NCBI RefSeq assembly: GCF_023516595.1
Contig: NZ_JAMGBG010000005.1
Location: 372,001 to 436,000, forward strand
DNA from: Streptomyces neyagawaensis
Lineage (GTDB): Bacteria; Actinomycetota; Actinomycetes; Streptomycetales; Streptomycetaceae
Length of the DNA stretch: 64,000 nucleotides
Direction of reading: 5' to 3'
Of the stretch, positions 51,766 to 61,650 are shown in pieces; positions within the stretch are counted from its first letter, which is position 1, and every line of letters starts with the position of its first letter. Below the pieces are notes generated by a model, which worked only from the letters and a program-made list of their open reading frames with translations, had not been told where the DNA came from and made no database searches. The position numbers and the translations under genes are program-made.

Positions 51766-53961
51766 CTACCTCCCGTCGGCCTCCCCGTTCCCGTTCCCGC
51801 CGTTCTTCACGTCCGTCGGGCTGGGCATCAGGCTCAGCTCGGCGAAGGCGTCCGCGACGCGGGAGCGGTCGGTGTCGGTGGCGCCGGCGACGGAGGGGGC
51901 GCCGGCGGCGTCCAGGGTGCGCAGCCGGTCGACCGCCTCGGGGAGGTGGTAGGCGCCGCCGCCCAGGACGACCCACTTGCCGACCTCGGGGTGCATGACG
52001 AGGGCGGCGTCACGGTTCTCCGCGTCGGTCGTCGGCCGGTCCACCCACACCTCGCAGCTCCCGGTCACCCCGACCGGCACCCCGCCGGCCGACCAGCCGA
52101 CGGTCACCGTCAGCGTGTGCCGACCCGGCCGCTCCAGCGGGAACCCGTCGGAGCTCCAGAACACGCGGTACTCCGCGCCCAGGGACTCGCCGGGCGCCAG
52201 CGGGGCCAGCTTCGCCGACTCGCAGGTGATGACGAACGGCCGCACCGGCCGCTCCTCCCCGCTCTCGTCGAGGCACGACATGGTGGCGAACAGCGCCTCC
52301 ATCCGCAGATCGTTGGGCACCACCAGCTCGCCCTGCGAGGTGTTCGTCAGCCGCCAGGACACGGTGACCGGCGCCCCGAGCGGGACGCGCCCGGCCTCCG
52401 CCCACACCTCGAAGTCCAGCTCGTCCGAACGGAACAGGTTGCGGTCGGACGCCTGCGGGGCCCCCGAGGGGAACCAGCTCGCGAACGGCCAGCCGCCGGG
52501 GCGCACCACCGGGTCCGGCATATGGGCCAGATGGTTGCGCACGGTGGGGTTGAAGCCGAGGTTGATCTGGTCGGGGAACACACCGGGCGCGCCGGTGGCG
52601 GGCCCGCCGAGGACATCGGCCACGCTCGGCGTGGTCGTCATGATCGAGTTGTCGGCGGCGGTCTCCGTCTCCTGGTGGATCTGGTTGAACGCGTGCGTCA
52701 CCTCATGGGTCGCCGACCGCAGATAGGCACGCGGGAAGTCGCGCTGCCGCTGGTTCTCCGCGAGTCCGAAGTTCGAGGAGTCCGAGCTCGGGTAGCCGTC
52801 GTCGCTGAAGCTCGCCGACCCCTCGCGCGGCACGCCGATCTGGTCGTACATCACGCCACGCGAGCAGCCCAGGGCGGCGGGCACCACCACGAGGTGGGTG
52901 CGCCACTCGGCGTCGAGGTCGGTGCTCGACTTGCGCACGCCCGACATCAGCGCGTGCAGGTTCGCCGCCGACCAGCAGGCGGTCGGGTTCACCCCGACCG
53001 GCACCGGGATGTCGATCTGCGCCTCGACCCGGTCGATCGACAGGTCCCAGCCGGCGGTGGCGTACACCGTGTCGAAGAACTCCGTCCCGCTGCCGGACGC
53101 GGCGGGCACCGGCTGGGGGCCGACCGCGCCGCGCAGGGTGTCGATCTCCAGGACGGCGCGGCGCAGGAAGCTCGACACCCATGTCAGGGTGATGGTCCCG
53201 CGCAGCACGTCGCCCTCGAACACCCGGCCCTCGAAGCGGGGCCCGCCCAGACCGGGCAGGGGCAGGGGGGAGCCCGGCACGCGGGTCAGGACGAACCGCA
53301 GGGACCTGCTGGGGGACGAGGGGAACGACCCCTTGAACGAGCCGGCCGGCGGCTGGGTGTAGTCGAACTCGTCCACGTCGAGGGTCACCTGGCACGGCCG
53401 GCCCGGCAGCCCGAAGAGGGGCACGACCAGGCGTGTCGCCTTCAGGTACGAGTGGTACCGGTCCCGCGGGAAGACCGGGACGCGCGGCAGCAGGGGCGAG
53501 GGCGCGCCGGGGCGGCTCGCCGCGGCCGCTACGGACTCCCCGCCGCCGGTGAGAGCGGCCCCGCCCGGCCCGGCGGCGCCGTCGCCCGACCCCGGGTCGG
53601 GGACCAGGGACGGCGGCTGCCGGTACAGGTCCCCGCTGACGATCACCCCGTCCGGGCCGGCGGCCTGCGCCTTGCGGTCGACGCGCAGCGTGCCGACGAG
53701 GTGCGGCAGGGACGCCTGGGCGGGCCGGAACGTCACCCGGTAGCAGCCGTCACGGAAGTCCGGGCGGCACGGCCGCAGCGGCGGTGGCGGCAGCGGGACG
53801 GGCCGGTCGCCCCGCTCGGTGGCGCCCTCGGCCGGCGAGGAGTCCTCGACGGCGATCGGGGCCGCGACCGGAACCGCGGACGGGGTCACGTTCACGGCGT
53901 TCGGCGCGAGCCGTGGGTCGGCGGCGTACATCTGTGGTGCCTGTGGTGCTTCGTTGTGCAT
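51766..53961 (-). CDS. Metzincin-like putative zinc metalloprotease
   Basis: A 731-residue protein with no signal peptide. The motif HEVTHAFNQIH at about residues 421-431 gives the HExxHx5H zinc triad of metzincins, with Asn in place of the usual glycine, and SIMTTTP follows at about 441, resembling a Met-turn. The N-terminal 400 residues contain several beta-rich segments, and the C-terminal 250 (VTVSWRLTNTSQGELVVPND ... HTLTVTVGWSAGGVPVG) look like an immunoglobulin-type domain. AGGAGGG precedes the ATG at 53961. The Pro/Ala-rich N-terminus (about 1-60) appears unstructured. The substrate is unknown, and how such a protein would leave the cell is unclear. Confidence 0.7.
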   Translation of the reverse strand: MHNEAPQAPQMYAADPRLAPNAVNVTPSAVPVAAPIAVEDSSPAEGATERGDRPVPLPPPPLRPCRPDFRDGCYRVTFRPAQASLPHLVGTLRVDRKAQAAGPDGVIVSGDLYRQPPSLVPDPGSGDGAAGPGGAALTGGGESVAAAASRPGAPSPLLPRVPVFPRDRYHSYLKATRLVVPLFGLPGRPCQVTLDVDEFDYTQPPAGSFKGSFPSSPSRSLRFVLTRVPGSPLPLPGLGGPRFEGRVFEGDVLRGTITLTWVSSFLRRAVLEIDTLRGAVGPQPVPAASGSGTEFFDTVYATAGWDLSIDRVEAQIDIPVPVGVNPTACWSAANLHALMSGVRKSSTDLDAEWRTHLVVVPAALGCSRGVMYDQIGVPREGSASFSDDGYPSSDSSNFGLAENQRQRDFPRAYLRSATHEVTHAFNQIHQETETAADNSIMTTTPSVADVLGGPATGAPGVFPDQINLGFNPTVRNHLAHMPDPVVRPGGWPFASWFPSGAPQASDRNLFRSDELDFEVWAEAGRVPLGAPVTVSWRLTNTSQGELVVPNDLRMEALFATMSCLDESGEERPVRPFVITCESAKLAPLAPGESLGAEYRVFWSSDGFPLERPGRHTLTVTVGWSAGGVPVGVTGSCEVWVDRPTTDAENRDAALVMHPEVGKWVVLGGGAYHLPEAVDRLRTLDAAGAPSVAGATDTDRSRVADAFAELSLMPSPTDVKNGGNGNGEADGR

Positions 53962-54149
53962 GATCGCCCTCCTGGGGCCGAGACATGGGTGACAGGAGCC
54001 CCCTGATCGACCGATTCCGTCGCCGAGCCCCGGGCGTGGGCCGCACGTGACAGTTTCGAGTACCTGCTGAACTTCGTCCGGAAGCTGGGATGCCGCAATA
54101 GTCCGGTCGGGTAATGCTTGGCCGTAATGCGCCGGTTGACGTACGTGCA

Positions 54150-54155
54150 TAGAAT
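54150..54155 (+). promoter_or_regulatory. -10-like element before a possibly leaderless gene
   Basis: TAGAAT lies nine bases before the ATG at 54165, with no ribosome-binding site between, so transcription could begin close to the start codon. Two copies of GTAATGC (54111-54117 and 54124-54130) lie just upstream and may bind an activator. Confidence 0.3.
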
Positions 54156-54164
54156 CGAACGGTT

Positions 54165-54476
54165 ATGGCCGATCCGAGTGCGTCCGAGCCGGGGCCCCTG
54201 ACGGGCCGTTGGCGCCGTGTGTCCGACTCCGACTGCGCTCGCGCCTATCCCGCCGGACTCGTCATCGGCCCGGGATCCCGCTACCGGGCGGTGGGCGGCG
54301 CCGACCGGGGCCTGCCGGTGTGGGACGTGGGAACGGCCCGGATGCCCGACAGGACGACGCTGACCATGAGCACGTCCAGCGACGAGCTGGTCAGCTACCG
54401 GCTGGACGCCACCGCCGACCGTTTCACGGTCACCACGCCGGACGGCTGCACGCTCACCTACGAGCGCGAGGACTGA
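54165..54476 (+). CDS. Hypothetical small protein
   Basis: A 103-residue cytoplasmic protein with a beta-rich appearance: LTGRWRRVSDSDCARAYPAGLVI opens it and RFTVTTPDGCTLTYERED closes it, rather like a small lipocalin or calycin. I do not recognise the family. Its last 23 bases overlap the 3' end of the convergent radical SAM gene. Confidence 0.6.
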   Translation: MADPSASEPGPLTGRWRRVSDSDCARAYPAGLVIGPGSRYRAVGGADRGLPVWDVGTARMPDRTTLTMSTSSDELVSYRLDATADRFTVTTPDGCTLTYERED

Positions 54477-55338
54477 GCGGCATCCCGAGGCGGGCCTGCG
54501 CCGTCGGTATCCGTTCGAGGACGCCGCCCACGAACACGTCGTACAGCGGCAGGGACTCCAGATGGACGTACCCGATGTGGCAGTCGCAGACGGCCAGCGG
54601 GCAGACGCGGGGCGCGAGCGCCGTACGGAAGGAGCCGTCGTAGAGGTTGCCGAGTTCGTCCCGGACGAAGTGGCACCGTCTGACGGTGCCGTCACCGTCG
54701 ACGGACACCACCGTCGAGCCGGTGCGGCAAGCGCGGCCCGCCGACCGGTGCGGGTGGCGGCTGAACGGGAACAGCGGATCCAGCGCGGTCCACGCCGCCG
54801 CCTCCTCGTCGGTGTAGGTGTGCCCCTCGGCGGCGTTCACCCACAGGTACACCTCCTCGGGCAGCTCCGCGCGCAGCCGGCGGGCCTCCTCCAGGTGTTC
54901 CGGCAGGCCGACGACGCCCACGCTGAAGCGGACTCCCATCGCGGTGAGCCGCCGGGTCTTGCCGAGGAACCGTTCGTACGGGGTCTGGCCCGGGTGGTAC
55001 GTGCACCACAGCGCCACCGTGTCCCGGTCGGCCTCGGCCAACCACTCCGTGCGGCAGCTGAGGTTCGTCTGGATCGCCACCCGGTCGATGCGCGGCTCGT
55101 GCGACAGCTCGACCAGCGCCCGCCGGTACCAGGACCGCGTCAGCCCCTCGCCCCACGGTGTGAACAGCACCGACAGCCGGTCGCCGGTCGACGACCGCGC
55201 CCAGCCGGTGAACCGGTCCAGCGCTGCCCGGTCGGCCCGCAACTGCTCCGTCGAGTCACGGCGCTTGGCGAACGGGCAGTAGGGGCAGTCGTAGTCGCAC
55301 GACGCCAGCGGTCCGCGGTACAGGAGCGTCAGATCCAT
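54454..55338 (-). CDS. STM4011-family radical SAM protein
   Basis: A 294-residue radical SAM enzyme with the cluster motif C14-x3-C18-x2-C21 (CDYDCPYC) for its [4Fe-4S] centre and SAM binding. The C-terminal part has further cysteines (RACRTGS, RRCHFVRD, VCPLAVCDCHIGYVHL) that could hold an auxiliary cluster, as in SPASM-type enzymes acting on peptides. It is the last gene of the five-gene operon; a GTG at 55350 overlapping the upstream stop is an alternative start. It would generate a 5'-deoxyadenosyl radical; the substrate is unknown. Confidence 0.88.
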   Translation of the reverse strand: MDLTLLYRGPLASCDYDCPYCPFAKRRDSTEQLRADRAALDRFTGWARSSTGDRLSVLFTPWGEGLTRSWYRRALVELSHEPRIDRVAIQTNLSCRTEWLAEADRDTVALWCTYHPGQTPYERFLGKTRRLTAMGVRFSVGVVGLPEHLEEARRLRAELPEEVYLWVNAAEGHTYTDEEAAAWTALDPLFPFSRHPHRSAGRACRTGSTVVSVDGDGTVRRCHFVRDELGNLYDGSFRTALAPRVCPLAVCDCHIGYVHLESLPLYDVFVGGVLERIPTAQARLGMPLSPRARR

Positions 55339-55346
55339 GGCGGCCG

Positions 55347-56683
55347 TCACTTCAGCTCGTAGTCGGCCATCGCGGCCCGAACGGCGGGGGAGAAGAAGTC
55401 GGGCCCGATGGCGTCCGAGTGCGCCAGCCCCTCGTCGGACAGCTTCAGCACCTCCCCGCCCGCTCCGGCGAGCCAGCCGCGTGCGTCCAGCCGCTCCAGC
55501 TCCGCCGGGAAGTCGTCGTACGGGTCGGCGCCGAACCGCCGCCGGTAGTCGGCCACCGGCAGCCCCTGCGCCTGGAGAAGCGACTGGAGCAGATGACGGC
55601 GGCGCGCCTCGTCCCCGTCGACCTCGCGGCCGTGCACGGCCCGCCCGAAGTCCTCGGTGGCGGTGTAGTCGTCGATGATGCCCCGGATCTCCCGCATGGC
55701 CACCGCGTAGTCGAAGGAGTAGTGCAGCCTCGACGTGTACGAACGGGCGCCGCAGCCCAGGCCGATCATGCCGTCGGTCTGGCATGCGTAGTCGTCCGGG
55801 CCCTGCGGCGGCGCGTCCGCGTGGCGGAACATCCGCATGGACACCTGCTCGTAGCCCCGGGCGAGCAGATGGTCGCGGCCCTCCCGGTAGCGGCGCAGCC
55901 GGGCCTCGTCCCAGTCGCGGTCCGCCGTCGCGGGATCGGCGTGCCGGCCCAGACCGGTCAACGGCCGCACGTACAGCGGGTACAGGTAGATCTCCTCGGG
56001 CCGCCAGGCGAGGGCCGCGTCCAGGGAGAGCCGCCAACTGGCCGCCGTCTGCCCGTCGATGCCGTAGATCAGGTCGATGTTGAGGACGGGGATGCCGGTG
56101 TCGCGGATGCGGGACAGGGCCGCCTCCACATCGGCACGCCGCTGCGGCCGTACGGCCGCGCGCGCCTCCTCCTCGACGAAGCTCTGCACACCTAGGCTCA
56201 GCCGTGTCGTGCCCCGCGCGGCCAGCACGGACAGCCGGTCGGCCGTCGCCGTGGCGGGGGACGCCTCCACCGACAGCGGGATCGCCCGCAGGTCCGCGCC
56301 CATGTGCCGCTCCGCGATGTCGCAGAGCCGCTCCAGCTCGGCGGCCTCCAGGAACGTCGGGGTGCCACCGCCGAACGCGGCGTTCGCGAACCGCACCGGC
56401 TCCGTGTCGCCGAGCGCCTCCCGGACGGCGATCGCCTGCCGCTCCAGGGCGTCCAGGTAGCGCCCGGTCAGCCCGTCCGGGGCGCCGATCCGCGTGAACA
56501 GGTTGCAGAACCCGCAGCGCACCTCGCAGAACGGTATGTGCGCGTACAGCGACAGGGCCGCCTTCGACTCGCCCGCCCACAGGTCGGCGAGGCGCGGCCG
56601 CTCCGGCAGCCTGCGGTACGCCGTCTTGTGCGGATAGGCGTACACGTAGTGCTGGTACGGGCGAACGGGGGGCGCGGTCACGG

Positions 56684-56687
<4 letters not shown>
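55347..56687 (-). CDS. STM4012-family radical SAM protein (HemN-like)
   Basis: A 446-residue HemN/coproporphyrinogen-oxidase-like radical SAM protein with C54-x3-C58-x2-C61 (CEVRCGFC). The HemN-type FGGGTPTFL, LSLGVQSFVEEE and NIDLIYGIDGQTAASW strands are present. The C-terminal HemN domain is also seen (YTSRLHYSFDYAVAM ... LERLDARGWLA). HemN homologues include oxidases and radical methyltransferases, so its chemistry is open. It overlaps the hydrolase gene upstream (ATGA) and is followed nine bases later by the second radical SAM gene. Confidence 0.9.
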
Positions 56688-57584
<897 letters not shown>

Positions 57585-57598
<14 letters not shown>

Positions 57599-58751
57599 GG
57601 TCTTTCCTTGCCTGGGGGTGGTGCGAGAGCGCCGACGGCAACCGGTCCCGTACGGCCGCGATCTGCGCCGTGTAGGTGTCCAGGCCCTCCGCGGGGCCGC
57701 CGGGAAGACCGGTCAGCCGGGGCAGTAGATCGCCGAAGGCGTTGACCTCGCCGACGGCGAACCGGCGCCAGCCGATGGCGGGGAGGAGATCCACCCCGAC
57801 GCTCAGGGTGTCCGGGAAGCACGCGGCCGCCCGCTCACAGATGTCGAGGGCCTGGCGCCAGCGGTCGCCCGCCGCGTCGACGACCGACGTCAGATCGCCC
57901 CGCGCGCCGCCGAGATGGAGATTGGTCATGGGGAAGCGGCTGGTGCGGACCACGGCGTGGGTGGCCCGGCCCGCCACGACCAGCACCCGCAGATCCGCGG
58001 ACCTGCCCTGGGCGGACGCCTTCGGCAGCCACCGCTCGATGTGCAGCCCGTCCGGTGCGAGGGCGTCGACGATGCCGGCGATCTCGCGTTCGTCGGTGTA
58101 CCGGCGCACCCGCAGCGAGTTGTGCAGCCGGAGCGGGGCGCGCAGCCGGCCGTCCGCCGCCACCTCCACCGCGGTGGTGGCCCGGATCCGGCCGCTCGCC
58201 GACGACTCGACGGCCAGCACACCCGACGCGGAGGAACCGTGCGCGGGCTTCACGAAGACACGCGGCATGCCGTGCTCCCGCATCAGTGCCCGTACGTCGT
58301 CCCAGCCGCGCACCGCCGTGCGGCCCCCCGAGGTGGGGGAGGGCGGCACCGGGACGCCCGCCGCGTCCAGCCGGGCGTGGCAGAGCCGCTTGTCGAACAG
58401 CACCGCCAGATCCGCCGGTTCGTCCAGCCTCATCCCGCCCCGCAACGACCCGACCGCGTCCAGGAAACGCCCGTACCAGGTGGCCGAGCCCTCCACACGC
58501 GTCGGATCGTCGACGCCGCGCAGCAGCTGGTCCACCTCGGCGTTCTCGCCCGGCGAGTCCAGCCGTACGACCTCGTCGTCGGCGAACTCGTGGCCGCCGT
58601 CGCGCAGGACGTCCCGCCACTCGACGACCCGCGGTGTCCCCACGCCCGCGGCCTCGGCCGCCGCGACGAACAGCCCGACCCGGCGGTTCTCGCCGTTGCC
58701 GACGACCGCCCACCTGAACGGGTCCGCACCCGCGCCGGTCCGACCGGACAC
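57585..58751 (-). CDS. STM4014-family protein (ATP-grasp-like)
   Basis: About 388 residues with an ATP-grasp look. AVVGNGENRRVGLFVAAAEAAGV is an N-terminal pre-ATP-grasp fold; LFDKRLCHARLDAAGVPVP and VFVKPAHGSSASGVLAV resemble the nucleotide-binding lysine strands; the C-terminal VGVDLLPAIGWRRFAVGEVNAFGDLLPRL supplies the acidic metal ligands and Asn. Such enzymes ligate a carboxylate to an amine or thiol. The GTG at 58751 is preferred for its AGGGGG; the GTG at 58766 is the longer alternative. It is second in the operon. Confidence 0.85.
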
Positions 58752-58799
58752 ACCGACCCCCCTCACCTCGTACCCGCCGAAACCGCGTGCCGCGCCCCG

Positions 58800-59768
58800 T
58801 TACTCGCCGACCGCGACGTAGCGCCAGACCGTGCCGTCGTCGTCCTCGTCGGAGTCCGCGTCGTCCGGGTCGACGTCGACCTGGACGCCCTCGGCCTCCA
58901 GGGAGTCCCGCAGGCGGTCGCGTATCGCGGAGCTGAGGTAGTTGTGGTGCAGGTCCAGCGTCGTGAGGTGGGTGAGCGGCTGCCCGGTGAGCAGCGCGGT
59001 CGCGCCGTCGTCGGTGAGGACGCCCATCGACACGTCGAGGACCTCCAGGCGGGCCACCACGGGGGCGGAGGCCAGCGCCGTGCAGATGTCGTCCTGCATC
59101 TCGCTGTTGCGCAGCGCCAGATGCCTGAGGGAGGGCAGCCGGGTGCCCGCCAGGATCGGCGCCAGGTCGGCGACCTCGGAGTCACCGCCGTACTCGGACG
59201 TGCCCAGCCACAGGTCGAGGTGGACGAGGGCCGGCAGATCACTCCCCGCCACACCGCGCACCGCCTCGACGGGCATGCCGCCCGTCTCGACGGTCAGCTT
59301 CCGCAGCCGCTCGTGCCGCAGCGCCGGGAACACGAGACCCTGACCGCCGCGCACACCGAACTCCTCCAGCTCCGTGAAGGCCGAGAGCAGCGGACCGACA
59401 TCGCCCTGGTTGATCCAGGAGATCTCGCACTCCTCCATCACGATGTCACCGAGGAACAGCGCGCGCAGTGCGGGCAGCCGGTCCTTCGCCGCCACCAGGG
59501 CCTCGATCACCGGCTCGGGCCCGCTGTCGTAGGCTTCGTTCCACGCGCCCACGACCAGCGCCCGCACCTTCGTGGTGTCGATCGAGGCGAGGAACCGCGC
59601 GAACGCGTCCTGCCACGCCTCGTCGCTGTCGTACGAGTCCACGGCGACGGACCAGGCCACCTCCCCCGGAGCGGGCAACTTACCCGTGCCCTCGGGGCCC
59701 TTCACCGAGTCGGGGAACTGGACGACGGGCAGGTCGTGGAACTCCCGCAAGTGGCTTCCGATGGTCAT
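58800..59768 (-). CDS. STM4015-family leucine-rich-repeat protein
   Basis: A 322-residue protein that opens the five-gene operon. After a 60-residue head, leucine-rich repeats run through the middle (LPALRALFLGDIVME, LPSLRHLALRNSEMQDD, VARLEVLDVSMGVLTDDG, LTHLTTLDLHHNYLSS). The C-terminus is strongly acidic (DPDDADSDEDDDG) and ends in the aromatic VWRYVAVGE. It has no enzymatic motif, so a scaffold, partner-recognition or even substrate role for the radical SAM enzymes is conceivable. GAAGGGG precedes the ATG. Confidence 0.87.
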   Translation of the reverse strand: MTIGSHLREFHDLPVVQFPDSVKGPEGTGKLPAPGEVAWSVAVDSYDSDEAWQDAFARFLASIDTTKVRALVVGAWNEAYDSGPEPVIEALVAAKDRLPALRALFLGDIVMEECEISWINQGDVGPLLSAFTELEEFGVRGGQGLVFPALRHERLRKLTVETGGMPVEAVRGVAGSDLPALVHLDLWLGTSEYGGDSEVADLAPILAGTRLPSLRHLALRNSEMQDDICTALASAPVVARLEVLDVSMGVLTDDGATALLTGQPLTHLTTLDLHHNYLSSAIRDRLRDSLEAEGVQVDVDPDDADSDEDDDGTVWRYVAVGE

Positions 59769-60034
59769 GTGTGCCCGCCCCTTCGTTCCATGTCGGTGGG
59801 CGGGACCCGAGCCCGTGCGCGGATCCCCCCGTTGCTCCCCGGGGCGCGCACGGCGCCGTCGGGTAGGGGAGTTCTACCAAGCCCCTCTGACATCGGGTAC
59901 AGCGGACCCCGTTCCTTGTGGACAGGCCCCGTGAACAGGGCCTGAAGACACCGCGTCCGGGGCCATTGTCAGTGCCTGCCTCTACGGTCCCTTCCATGCG
60001 GAGCACAGCGAGTGCCCCGACGGGAGGGAGACCC
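59769..60034. other. Divergent control region of the STM4011-4015 operon
   Basis: This 266-bp gap contains CAGGCCC (59923-59929) and GGGCCTG (59938-59944), a 7-bp inverted repeat with an eight-base loop, and GGTAG/CTACC arms near 59862-59878. No good promoter hexamers or small gene are evident. Confidence 0.35.
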
Positions 60035-60361
60035 ATGTACCGGCAAGGAGACGTCCTCATCGCGCCGATCGCGGAGACCGCCGTGCCCGACACGGCGCGT
60101 GACGCCGCGTCGGAACCGCGCGACGGACGGGGCCGGCTCGTCCTCGCCCTCGGCGAGGTCACCGGACACGCCCACGCCGTCGTCGGCCCCGGCCGCCTCG
60201 TCCGCGAGACGGACGCCTTCGGCCCGATGCTGCTGCACGTCCCGGAGGGCGCCCGGGTCGTCCACGAGGAGCACGCGCCCATCTCCCTGCCGAAGGGCTG
60301 GTACCGGGTCGTGCGCCAGCGCGAGTACGTGCCGGGTTCGGTGCGGATCGTGGCGGACTGA
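60035..60361 (+). CDS. Hypothetical protein upstream of a DUF6745 gene
   Basis: A 108-residue, beta-rich protein beginning MYRQGDVLIAPI. It contains LALGEVTGHAHAVVG, whose two closely spaced histidines could bind metal, and LLHVPEGARVVHEEHAPISLPKGWYRVVRQREY. I do not know its function. GGGAGGGAG lies directly before the ATG. The next gene starts 66 bases downstream in the same direction, so the pair probably form an operon. Confidence 0.7.
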   Translation: MYRQGDVLIAPIAETAVPDTARDAASEPRDGRGRLVLALGEVTGHAHAVVGPGRLVRETDAFGPMLLHVPEGARVVHEEHAPISLPKGWYRVVRQREYVPGSVRIVAD

Positions 60362-60427
60362 ATCGCCGCGGCCGACGGGGCAGGGCACAGGACATCGGGA
60401 TCGGACATGACATCCAGGAGGAACGGC

Positions 60428-61516
60428 GTGACGGAGCGGACGAGTTGGCGTGCGGTGGCGGCGGCCACGGGAGCCGGTGACCGGGCACGGACCGAGGCGG
60501 GCGTACGGCTCGCCTACCGGCGGGCCGGGCTGCCGGAGCCCGAGCGGATCGTGTGGGTCCGCTCGCCGCTGGAGGCGGTGCGCCTGCTGTCGGGGACACC
60601 GACCGAGGGCGGCGAGACGGTGACCGGCACCGGGGCGAGCGTCCGTGACGCGGTCCGCAACCGCCCGGTCGCCGCCGCGCGCGGCCGGCTGCACACCCGG
60701 CTGGGCCCGGCGGGCTGGAGCGAGCACTGGCGGTCGACCGGCGCGGACCTGTGGGAGACCACCCGGCCGCTCGTCGACCGCGTCCGCACCGGCGTCGTCG
60801 AGGCCCTGGCCCCGGACGACCGCAAGGAGGAGACCCGTGTCCGGCTCCTCCTCCTGGACGCGGTCCTCGGCCAGCACGACGCGGCCTGGCTCGCCGCCTT
60901 CGACGACCTGGACGCCACCGGCGCCGGGCCCGCCCCCGACACGAGCGCCGGGCCTGCGGCGGCCGACTCGTCCCCGGGCCTCGACGGACTCGCCGAGGTC
61001 GCCCGTACGGCGGGCTGGTGGTGGCCCTACGAGAACGTGGCGGTCGTCGCCGAGCGCCCCACCGAGTTGCACCGGGACGAGGCCGGCCGACTGGACCGGG
61101 GTGACGGCCCCGCCCTCGCCTACTCCGACGGTTTCGCCCTGCACGCCTGGCGCGGGCTGCCCGTGCCCGGCGAGTTCCTCGACTCCCTGGCCACGCTGAC
61201 CCCCGTGCGCATCCGCGAGGAGGAGAACGCCGAACTGCGCCGCGTCATGCTGGAGCACTACGGCTACGACCGCTACCTGGAGGAGTCGGGCGCCAAGCCG
61301 GTGGGCCGGGACGAGACGGGCGTGCTCTGGCGCGTGGAACTGCCCGGCGACGAGGACGTGGTGATGGTGGAGGTCGTCAACTCCACCCCCGAGCCCGACG
61401 GCACGAGCCGCACCTACTGGCTCCGGGTGCCCCCGACGACGCGGACGGCCCGCGAGGGAGTGGCCTGGACGTTCGGGCTCAGCGCCGAGGAGTACGAGCC
61501 GCTGCGCCAGACCTGA
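60428..61516 (+). CDS. DUF6745-domain protein
   Basis: A 362-residue protein. The segment [51 protein letters not shown] is a clear DUF6745 signature, followed by IREEENAELRRVMLEHYGYDRYL. The N-terminal half is helical and poorly conserved, with a Pro/Ala-rich interruption near residue 180. The GTG at 60428 has AGGAGG at good spacing, better than the ATG seven codons upstream. The family function is unknown; related proteins often occur with LRR proteins, and one lies just across the divergent region. Confidence 0.82.
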   Translation: MTERTSWRAVAAATGAGDRARTEAGVRLAYRRAGLPEPERIVWVRSPLEAVRLLSGTPTEGGETVTGTGASVRDAVRNRPVAAARGRLHTRLGPAGWSEHWRSTGADLWETTRPLVDRVRTGVVEALAPDDRKEETRVRLLLLDAVLGQHDAAWLAAFDDLDATGAGPAPDTSAGPAAADSSPGLDGLAEVARTAGWWWPYENVAVVAERPTELHRDEAGRLDRGDGPALAYSDGFALHAWRGLPVPGEFLDSLATLTPVRIREEENAELRRVMLEHYGYDRYLEESGAKPVGRDETGVLWRVELPGDEDVVMVEVVNSTPEPDGTSRTYWLRVPPTTRTAREGVAWTFGLSAEEYEPLRQT

Positions 61517-61549
61517 GCCACCGCCGCGCGGCGCGCCCGCTCTTCTCCC

Positions 61550-61650
61550 CGGTCACGCGAACCTTCACGCCGGTCACGCGAACAGTCACACCGTCCCGCG
61601 AACCGCCACCCCGTCCCGCGGACCGTCGCTCCCGTCACTCGAACCGCGAG
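61550..61650 (-). repeat. Five tandem copies of a gene 3' end between convergent genes
   Basis: Units of 20-21 bp start near 61550, 61571, 61592, 61612 and 61633 on the plus strand, each CGGTCACGCGAAC or a close variant such as CGTCCCGCGAACC. Read on the minus strand the rightmost unit is the last codons and TGA of the YciO/Sua5-type gene, and four degenerate copies follow downstream. Confidence 0.8.

Noticed and set aside
54148..54162. tRNA T-arm-like ATCGAAC sequence
   Set aside because: No acceptor stem, anticodon arm or matching second half can be folded around it.
61550..61650. CRISPR array
   Set aside because: Short degenerate repeats without spacers and no cas gene in the window.
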